This document shows, one piece after another, positions 53,023-60,000 of a stretch of 60,000 nucleotides of DNA. The DNA comes from Symbiodinium natans. Its lineage: Eukaryota > Sar > Dinophyceae > Suessiales > Symbiodiniaceae. Position numbers and translations under genes: made by a program. Under the pieces are notes generated by a model. It did not search any database. It saw only the letters and a program-made list of their open reading frames with translations, and had not been told where the DNA came from. The DNA is taken from contig CAJNDS010000491.1 in assembly GCA_905221605.1 (NCBI GenBank), positions 622,001-682,000 on the forward strand, read 5' to 3'. Position 1 is the first letter of the stretch, and every line of letters starts with the position of its first letter.

Positions 53023-54163
53023 TTTAGGGTTTCTGGGTTTGCGAGGCTTGAAGGAAAAGTTGTCCATGTACTTAAAGAGGCCCCTAGCATGCACTGCTGG
53101 GGTAAAAGGGGCCAAAGGACCAAAATGTGTAGAACTGGCCGTGCTGTATCATGCCCTGTCACCCTAAATCCCAAAACAGCCTGACCAGAAATCCGCAACT
53201 CCGCTGCCTAAGAAAGCATGGTTTGGCTTTTGTGCAAGTTGCTTAAGATTCCCCCTCCCTGCTCTTTAAAATCAAACAACAAATACAGATATACCTCCGT
53301 ATAAGGGCATTTTTTTTTTTTTTTGGGGGGGGGGGGGGTGTTCGTAAGGAAATAGACGTTTGGTCACATGGGAGGGCGCATCAGGACTTGAGCAAAGCGG
53401 TGCTTGGATCCTCTGCAGACACTGGAGACGCTGGCAAGTCGCAGCCTGGCTTGTGGTTTAGGGTTTCCGGGATGTTGGGTTTAGGGTTCTATAGCGTCTA
53501 GCTGCAGGGTTTAGGGTTTACAGGGTGTTGGGTTTAGGAGTTTATAGCGTTTAGGGTTTATAAGGTTTATGAGAGAAGCTGCCGCTGCGGGGAGCTCCGA
53601 GTCGGGCGAAGTAGCAAGCCCGTTGCAAAGGGTTTTCCTCGGGCAAGAAAATGGGGTTTAGGGTCAGCGCGTGTGTGGCGGGTCAGCCAGTAGAGCTGAT
53701 CAAGTCGTGCCAGGCGCTCTGCTGGCATCTGCTCCCAGTCCAGTTGCAGGGGTTTGGGGGTTTTAGGGTTTAGGGCTTAGGGTTTATGCAGACGGGTTTT
53801 GTCGGAGATGGACCAGTAGACTGCAGCGGGTCTTTGGCCATGGTTTGGAGACTGTAAGAGTGAAGTTTCGGCGCTTTTGTGCCGCATGCGCTTGGTTCAG
53901 GTGTACTTGGATGCCTTCAGTCTAAGAATAATTTGTGCCCAAAACCCATACCCCTTAACCTACTGCTGTACAAAAGGAGAAGATAAGGAGTCTAGTCTAA
54001 GGGCGGGTTTTACCATACCCCTTGACTTCTGTAAGGGTATGCCCAAGGGGTATGTTGAATATTTCGTAGCTTGAGACTTGTGAGGCTTCTTTCAGCTTCG
54101 GGAGGCTCATGAAGCCACAAGCTGAAAGTTTTAGGGTTTAGGGTTTAGGGTTCCGCGGCCTAG

Positions 54164-54243
54164 GTACCATGTCCTGGTGAGTATCTACCGGGCAGAGACG
54201 CTTGGTGAAGCCGGTGGAGATATGGCCCCGGCCCGGGAGTCGC
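54164..54243 (+). CDS. C2-like exon, first strand
   Basis: CCTAG acceptor, frame YHVLVSIYRAETLGEAGGDM then APARESL. Y-x-V-x-V-x-I-Y-x-A-x-x-L is the first C2 strand in ferlin-type domains. It ends at the 54242 array. Confidence 0.45.
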
Positions 54244-54297
54244 TTAGGGTTTAGGGTTTAGGGTTTAGGGTTTAGGCCCTGAACCCTAAACCCGGCT
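54242..54297 (+). repeat. TTTAGGG/CCCTAAA hairpin
   Basis: Five TTTAGGG units followed within three bases by CCCTGAACCCTAAACCC: complementary arms back to back, able to fold as a hairpin. Confidence 0.9.
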
Positions 54298-54340
54298 GGG
54301 CCACCAGGTCAGGGCTGCAGGGACTTTTTGGCGGCGTTTA

Positions 54341-54434
54341 TAGGGGGTTCCCCTAATATACCCCCTATTATAATGAATCCTGTGATTTTTTGCGCCACCC
54401 AAAAAAAGGTACCCCTACTTTCGGAAACCCCCCT
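54341..54434. mobile_element. family C element copy
   Basis: GGGGGTTCCCCTAATATACC left; GGTACCCCTACTTTCGGAAA right. Confidence 0.75.
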
Positions 54435-54451
54435 AATCTGCGCAAGAAAAG

Positions 54452-54572
54452 CCGGGTGCAACGAGGAACTTAGCCAAGATCGGCGGGTACAACCCCAACC
54501 CGTTTGTGACGGTGGAGTTCTCTGGCGCATGCAGCCCGCCAGACGATCTTTTTGACTTGCGCTGGGCTTGGG
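54452..54572 (+). CDS. C2-domain protein, exon with second calcium-loop strand
   Basis: AAAAG acceptor, frame ATRNLAKIGGYNPNPFVTVE then FSGACSPPDDLFDLRWAW, up to GTTTAGGG. R-N-L and N-P-F-V-T-V-E match a C2 core; the loop Asp before P is Asn, which may weaken calcium binding. Confidence 0.6.
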
Positions 54573-54617
54573 GTTTAGGGTTTAGGGTAGGGTTTAGGGT
54601 TTAGGGTTTAGGGTTTC
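54573..54617 (+). repeat. TTTAGGG telomere-like array
   Basis: Six units, one shortened to TAGGG, beginning at the exon end. Confidence 0.9.
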
Positions 54618-54672
54618 GGGCTTGTCTGCACTGAGGGCGCCCTGAAGCTTGCCCGACTCACCTGGACAACAG

Positions 54673-54763
54673 TTTCAAAAACAAGGGTCGGTTCATGGCT
54701 GTTTTCGATCCTGAGACTTTGTTCCGGTTAGATGGTCCGCTTGACCCCTACAAGCCCTTGTAA
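54673..54763 (+). CDS. terminal exon, function unknown
   Basis: ACAACAG acceptor, frame FKNKGRFMAVFDPETLFRLD then GPLDPYKPL and TAA. Protein-like; may end the C2 gene. Confidence 0.5.
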
Positions 54764-54942
54764 AGGCCCCTTTTTGGGGTAGATTGTGGGGATTCTAAGG
54801 CCCAAGAACCCATCCTGACACGCAGGTTTCGGGTGGCACCTGTCGCAAGCCAAGGCGTTCTGAACCCAATGCAGTACCAATACCACTACCCTTTTCTCAT
54901 CTCCAGCACCAGAGGCTACCTAAGCCCTCAACCCAAAAACCT

Positions 54943-55085
54943 ACACCCTAAACCCTATAAACCCTAAACCCCTAAACCCTCAACCCTTGATACCCAAAAC
55001 CCTGAACCCTAAACCCCTAAACCTTAAACCTCAAATTTTAAAAAAACACACCTTAACGCTCAACCCAAAACCCTGAACCCTAAAC
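54943..55085 (+). repeat. degenerate CCCTAAA array
   Basis: About 15 loose units with CCCTCAA, CCCTGAA and ACCTTAA variants, preceding the open frame at 55092. Confidence 0.85.
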
Positions 55086-55091
55086 GCCAAG

Positions 55092-55203
55092 GCGTGAGAA
55101 CGACCCCGGCGTACGATGTGGAGCAGTGCCGGGTCATTGTCAGATCAAGGGATCAGAGGTTGGACCTTAGAGTCGCTGTTTGCAGCAGACTCGGAACCCC
55201 TTA
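55092..55203 (+). CDS. candidate exon, function unknown
   Basis: Frame RTTPAYDVEQCRVIVRSRDQ continues open to TAG at 55203. Upstream CCCTAAA array. Weakly protein-like. Confidence 0.35.
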
Positions 55204-57461
55204 GAAGGGACCCTTAGTCCCACTAGCCTGCAACACTTGAGCCAAATTCTCTGTGTCGAGGCGATCGGTTCGCAGCGCCCCTCTTGTTGGGTTTGGAGGT
55301 TCCCTTCTAGAACCTCGGGGTTTAGGGTTTAGGGGTTTAGTTTGGGACCCTGGGCCGACGGCCGGCGTTATGGGCCAAAGCTGTGTGCAACACTTCCTGG
55401 CTCCCAGTGGCTGCACCAACTCATTGAGGCACACACAATAGCTTCCTCTTCCAGCAGTTTCAGCAGGTTCTCTCGATGGGGCATCATGGAGAGATCCTGA
55501 CGAGCAAAGCAGGAACCTCGATAATGGCTCACAGTCTCCCCCTTACATTCCCTATATACCTGCAAGATAAACTACCCAAGAAGCCATGCCGAAATTAAAG
55601 TATACGTCATCTACTTTATAGCTCAGGTACACTTGGAACGAGTGTGCCCGGATACCGGTGCAGACGCCAGTCTACGAGGAGATGCTTTGGGTGGGGGTTG
55701 CGCCGGTTGCGCTTGAAGTTTGAGTCACAAGGAACCCAGGGGGGGGGGGGGTCAAGGGGTCCATGTACCCTTAATAGGGCTTCTTTGGGACAATAAAGTG
55801 GGGGAATCTGCAGCCCTGATGCCCTCCCTTCCACCCTGTTGGTTCCTTGTGATTGAAGTCGAGAGCTGGGAAATGGCCCGTCCGGAACCTCTGGGGTCTG
55901 ATGGGGTTTAGGCCCTTTAAATTTAGGTACTGCAGAAGCCTCTCGGGACTCAAGTGCCTTTGAACCTTTTCCGCCCCAAACTTCCGGTCAGTAGGGTGAT
56001 GTGTTGCCTTTTTGGTTTCTTGGCTGCGAGAAGAACAGGACACCATCCTCATCAAGCTCTGGAGTGGGGGCTCTGCATTGACCATGACCCCAGACGCCTT
56101 GTGGCTCGGGCTGCATCAACCCTTGAAACTAAATTTGGTAGTCGAACGCTCAGGGAGCCCTCATCTAGTCCAACCTTTTGGCCAGGCGGCAAAAATGCAA
56201 ATACCCGGCAGTGCGATTGATCTGCTTGGCAAGTGGCAAAAACAAAAATCCTAAACCCTTTCACTCCTTTTCACGCAATGGTAACAAAAATCCTAAACCC
56301 TGCGTGCACCTGGTCGTCCGATCTCGCCTCTCTGGCGGGGTCCGCGACGTTGTGATCTTTTGGGGCGTGGCTGAGTCAGGAGCAGGTCATCTCAAATTGT
56401 TTTCAGCGCCCAAGAAAAACTACAATTAAGAAGCCTGCGCCCCAAGCTTGCTAGGGCGTTGAGTTTGTCTCCCCTTACCGATGCGAGGATGTTGTCGATG
56501 CAGGTTGCCCCCCCCCCCCCCTCTCAAAGCCACGTCAAGCTTCACAAGCGCCATTTCGTGCGCTGAGCCAACTTAATGCTTCGTGAAGATGCAAATCATC
56601 TGCCAACTACGGGGCAATACGGGGAAATGACTTCTGCTACGAAGGTCCATTAGAGTAGAGTCCGCACTTGATGGGCTTAGGGCTTAAAGAGGCGTGAATG
56701 AGGTTAGAATAAGGAATGAAGAAAAACGTTCAGAGGAAATTCAAGAAGGGCTTCAGGTTTTTGGGCTGGGCTTGCTGCGGCGCAGGGTACCTGGGAAAAT
56801 AGCCAATGCTCTGGCATAGGGCCGCCCTACGATGTCTCCTACCCTAAACCCTAAACCCTGAGTTTTGACCTCTGCGAACACCTTAGAAGCCCCGCAGCCA
56901 TCAGGCAAGACCCTTTCAACAGTCTTTGTGGGCATCCTGACCCCCTTGCAAGCACAAGCAAGTCGAGAACGACCATGAAGTAATGACGTAAACATGTAAA
57001 AAAACAGGGTATTTGGGCGAGCCGGAAATAATTTCAGGCATGAGTGCCTTCGTTTTGTGTGAGTACTGAAGCTGCGTCGGTTGTCGGGATGCCCTGTGTC
57101 CTGCTTTTCATGGTGCCTTATTCGCTCTCGGTCTTGGCGGACAGTGCACTTGCCGCAAGCTGTGCGCAAGCATAAAATCCTGGTTTAAATATACCCTTTC
57201 ATACAATACCTAGGATGCACAGCAATACCTTTCTAAACCCCATCAACTAAGCAAACAAGAGTGTCCCCTTTTCTCCGATAAGTCACACTGGGGAACCTAG
57301 ATACGACTAAAGCCTAAACCCTAAACCTTAGGGTTGTCTTCATGTTTGGGATGCAAGGGAAGGGAGGGAGTCGCCCTTTTGAAGAGGAACTTGTGATAGC
57401 CGGTCCCAAAGGCGGTCAGCCAGGCGGGTGGAACAAAACCCTAAGCCCTAAACCCTTGCAG
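55204..57461. other. no confident gene
   Basis: An open frame at 56012-56254 reads DTILIKLWSGGSALTMTPDA and might be coding. G- and C-homopolymers at 55741 and 56508. Scattered single telomere units. Confidence 0.4.
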
Positions 57462-57503
57462 GCTTGCTCAGGGCCTGATCTCCTTCAGCGAGCTCAGGAC
57501 GGG
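57462..57503 (+). CDS. candidate short exon
   Basis: CTTGCAG acceptor directly after CCCTAAGCCCTAAACCC, frame ACSGPDLLQRAQDG, then GTAACG donor. Confidence 0.35.
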
Positions 57504-58275
57504 GTAACGCAGTTGTTCAGAGGCCTAAATCTGGTACCCTCGTTCCTCAATTATTATAGGGGTTTAGGGTTTATTACAAAGGGTAGTTCCTGAAATATAA
57601 GGGTCTGCTTGAGACATTCCTGCCTTCGTTGCAAGCGCGGGTGGTGTCAAAAGCTCAAAGCATTGAGGCTGGGTGGGGGTTTTGGTTTTGGATTGGCTCT
57701 TCTTTGGAGTTCAAAAGCTCTAGCCAACAACTCAGCTTCGAGAATCGAACTCCTAGACCAGGTGGCTGCGTGAGCAGTTTCGGGGTTTTTGGTCATCTGG
57801 CGATGTGAAGAGCCAAAGCAGAGCTTCCGCAGCTAGGAACAACTCGCTGCCGGCGCGGTGGCCCTCCGTCCTTGATAGGATGCATTGGCCCGCTTGCATT
57901 CTGTTTTGGCCAGTCGCAGGGGCTTGCGGTTTGCAATCGCACAAGCCGGACTGTAGCTGTGCAACTAGTCAGCTGCACAGCCGCGTTTGCGGCATGAAAC
58001 CACGTTTTCCTGTCCAAGAAGATCCACCTTGGTGCACGAACCATCCGTTTAGGTTGCCGATGCTTTGGTCAAGGAACCCTTATAAGGGGCCTTTGGGGTT
58101 ATTTGGGGGTTGTTTGGGGGCTGTTTGGGGGCTACTTAGGTATTATCGGGACTGCATGAGGTTAAGTGTCAGAATCGCTCAGACAAGGTTCTGCCTCTAC
58201 GGCTGGGATACTGAGGAGGTCCCAGATGTGAAGCAGCGCCCAGGATCCGAAGAGCATGACCTGTGCTAATTGGGA

Positions 58276-58612
58276 ATAAGATCAACCCCAAGAAGGTCAT
58301 TGATATGTGAAATTGAACCCCAAGAAGGTCATTGATATGTGAAATTGAAATTAAAGAAGGTCTTTGATATGTGAAATTGAACCCCAAGAAGGTCATTGAT
58401 ATGTGAAATTGAACTCTAAGAAGGTCATTGACATGTGAATTCGAACCCCAAGAAGGTCATTGATATGTGAAATTGAAATTAAAGAAGGTCTTTATTGTGT
58501 AAAATGAACCCCAAGAAGGTCATTGATATGTGAAATTGAACCCCAAGAAGGTCTTTATTGTGTAAAATGAAGCCCAAGACGGTCTTTGTTATGTAAAATG
58601 AAACCCCAAGAG
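58276..58612 (+). repeat. 32-bp tandem satellite, about 11 copies
   Basis: Unit ACCCCAAGAAGGTCATTGAT plus ATGTGAAATTGA. Variant units (AATTAAAG..., ...TTTATTGTGTAAAATGA) alternate in a higher-order pattern, and 31-base versions appear at the 3' side, indicating decay toward one end. Confidence 0.95.
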
Positions 58613-58641
58613 CGTCTTGCGCCAAAAAGGCCCTTTATGAT

Positions 58642-58730
58642 GGGGGGCGGAGTTCACTACATGCGACGAGCTGGCTCAGGAAGACCTTGTGCATGAATGC
58701 TTGATGTGCAAGAGCACATGCCGGCCTGGG
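58642..58730 (+). CDS. Cys-rich candidate exon beside the satellite
   Basis: Frame EFTTCDELAQEDLVHECLMC then KSTCRPG. C-x2-C and C-x3-C spacing suggests zinc binding or disulfides. The GTTTTCATTGCAG that follows could be part of an intron end. Confidence 0.45.
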
Positions 58731-58792
58731 TTTTCATTGCAGAGTGTAGGGTTACCAAGCACCCGAAGCCCTACACCAACTCCCAAGAACAG

Positions 58793-58955
58793 CAACTCCG
58801 AAGCGACGGTGGAAACCCTTGAGCTTAGGATCTCCAAGAGTGGGGAGAACATCAAGCCCAACTTTTTCAAGGGCCTCTCGGCTTATGTCATCGAGCTGCC
58901 GCAAAAGGGGGCTGGACCACCCAAGCTGCCAGTGATCATCATGGCAGCCCTCTAA
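58793..58955 (+). CDS. terminal exon, function unknown
   Basis: GAACAG acceptor, frame NSEATVETLELRISKSGENI, KPNFFKGLSAYVIELPQKGA, then PPKLPVIIMAAL and stop. Protein-like; no domain named. Confidence 0.5.
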
Positions 58956-59172
58956 GTATTTCATCAGAGATGCGAAGATGCTGTGGAAGCTTGGGGGCGT
59001 GGCTGGTCAGAGGGAGTACTCGTCGCTGCTATAGAGTGAAACATCCTCTGTATGGGCGACAGGTCTGCGAACATCGCGCCCTTCACCTCGACTTTGAAAC
59101 AGAGCCAAGCCCAACCTCTCGTAACCCCCCAAAAACCACAATCCCCTAAATCTGAACTGCCCGAAAAGTGAG

Positions 59173-59240
59173 GCAAGCTGCTGATCTCTGGTCGGGTTGA
59201 GCGGCTCGGGGCGGACGAGACCATGATGCCCGCAGGGATT
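59173..59240 (+). CDS. candidate exon, function unknown
   Basis: Frame KLLISGRVERLGADETMMPA after GTGAG. The next coding-like patch is MQLALLADVYEVGPGIRVDL at about 59406-59480. Possibly one gene; borders open. Confidence 0.35.
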
Positions 59241-59597
59241 ACCACTGCCAGAAGCGCCTGGGCTTGGAAGAGCGGTTCTGAAGCCCCTTGGAAGCCTGTT
59301 TTTCCTTTTTTGGGAGACGAAGCTTCTTCAGCTGTTGATCCGAACCACGCTGCAAACTGAAGGGGGCATTACACCAGCACCCTAGGTGCTGTGGAGCCGA
59401 GAAATATGCAGCTGGCGCTGTTAGCCGATGTCTACGAGGTCGGACCTGGGATTCGGGTCGACCTCGCTGGGCCGAAGGGGAGCGCTTTAGTTTAGAGGGG
59501 TATCTGAAACTATCATGAACAGACTACTTTGAAACTTGGACCGCCCTTTGCCCTTTGCAACGGCACTTTGCGTTTCAAGATTCCGAAGGCCACTGCA

Positions 59598-59712
59598 AAT
59601 GGGTATTTCCCACAATAGGGCTACCCCTTTTAAAAAACCCAACTAGAATACAATCCCCTTAAAAGGGACCCCCCCCAAAAAAGGGTATCCCAACTTTTTG
59701 AAACCCCCCCCC
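59598..59712. mobile_element. family C element copy
   Basis: GGGTATTTCCCACAATAGGG left; AAGGGTATCCCAACTTTTTG and a C-run right. It ends about 27 bases before an exon. Confidence 0.6.
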
Positions 59713-59739
59713 CCCCCCCCCAAAAAAAAAGCCCTAAAG

Positions 59740-59793
59740 TTCAAGCTGCCACGCGCTGGCGAGGTGTGCGGAGCCACCGGTCGTGAATGCCAG
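59740..59793 (+). CDS. candidate internal exon, function unknown
   Basis: CTAAAG acceptor, 18 codons FKLPRAGEVCGATGRECQ, GTACAG donor. Exact multiple of three. Confidence 0.45.
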
Positions 59794-59837
59794 GTACAGC
59801 TCGCCTTTGGGAGCCTTGCCTCGGGTTTTTAAGGCTA

Positions 59838-59913
59838 TAGCCCCCTTTCTATTTATATAAAACCCAAAGAGAATATTGAAAATAGTATTTTTATTAAGGT
59901 TCTAAGGGGAGTA
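59838..59913. mobile_element. family D element copy 3
   Basis: TATAGCCCCCTTTCTATTTA, central TATATAAAACCCAAAGAG, right end AAGGTTCTAAGGGGAGTAT. Confidence 0.75.
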
Positions 59914-60000
59914 TTTTTGAGCTTGCCCCAGGGCCACTTGAAGGGAAGCTGGCTTTTTAGTCGGGAGCCGTATGTGTTGGTTCAGTGTTCGTGTCACACT

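Noticed and set aside
58276-58612. Possible CRISPR array
   Set aside because: Units are head-to-tail without spacers and the genome context is eukaryotic; it is a satellite.

Overview
This is a nuclear eukaryotic window, most likely from a dinoflagellate. The evidence is as follows. Coding DNA comes in short exons of about 50 to 300 bases, nearly all on the + strand. Several introns can be placed exactly from reading frame and domain continuity, and they use GC or GA as well as GT at the 5' end, with AG at the 3' end, which is a known dinoflagellate trait. Non-coding DNA is packed with plant/alga-type telomere repeats (TTTAGGG and its complement CCCTAAA), short inverted-repeat elements and microsatellites. 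I see no rRNA, tRNA, CRISPR or bacterial-style operon.

Layout. 0-4.1 kb: small exons, including pieces resembling an FSH-type serine hydrolase (active-site exon 3977-4088). 4.6-6.3 kb: multi-pass membrane protein with a TIR-like Cys/Trp motif. 8.2-9.6 kb: C-terminal part of a frameshifted PIF1-like helicase with a cysteine-rich tail, followed by 1.6 kb of G-rich degenerate repeat. 11.8-22.9 kb: scattered unidentified exons, a CGCGGAAG repeat field and a CA-rich microsatellite. 25.2-31.2 kb: exons of a leucine-rich-repeat protein. 33.6-34.4 kb: metallophosphoesterase exons with a GNHD motif; the matching GHTH motif is at 46.1 kb. 34.7-35.7 kb: a complete four-exon gene for a twin-CX9C (CHCH) protein. 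36.0 kb: a glycine-rich exon. 38.7-40.1 kb: secreted C-type lectin domain gene. 42.2-44.9 kb: second TIR-like membrane protein, with three or more introns. 49.8-54.8 kb: exons of a C2-domain, possibly ferlin-like, protein. 58.3-58.6 kb: a 32-bp satellite beside a Cys-rich exon. The right end carries more short exons.

Two patterns stand out. First, several introns look like inserted mobile elements: they carry terminal inverted repeats and near-perfect target-site duplications, and the duplicated target supplies the splice sites (34824-34940, 35039-35176, 39901-39987). At least six inverted-repeat families recur. Second, telomere-like arrays have a consistent orientation relative to exons: TTTAGGG begins right after exons, often providing the GT of the donor, while CCCTAAA lies just before exons. 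Transcribed, the two ends of an intron would be complementary and could pair.

Most exon calls outside the CHCH, lectin and TIR-like genes are fragments judged from open frame, plausible protein composition and splice-like borders. Product names are domain-level inferences made without database searches.
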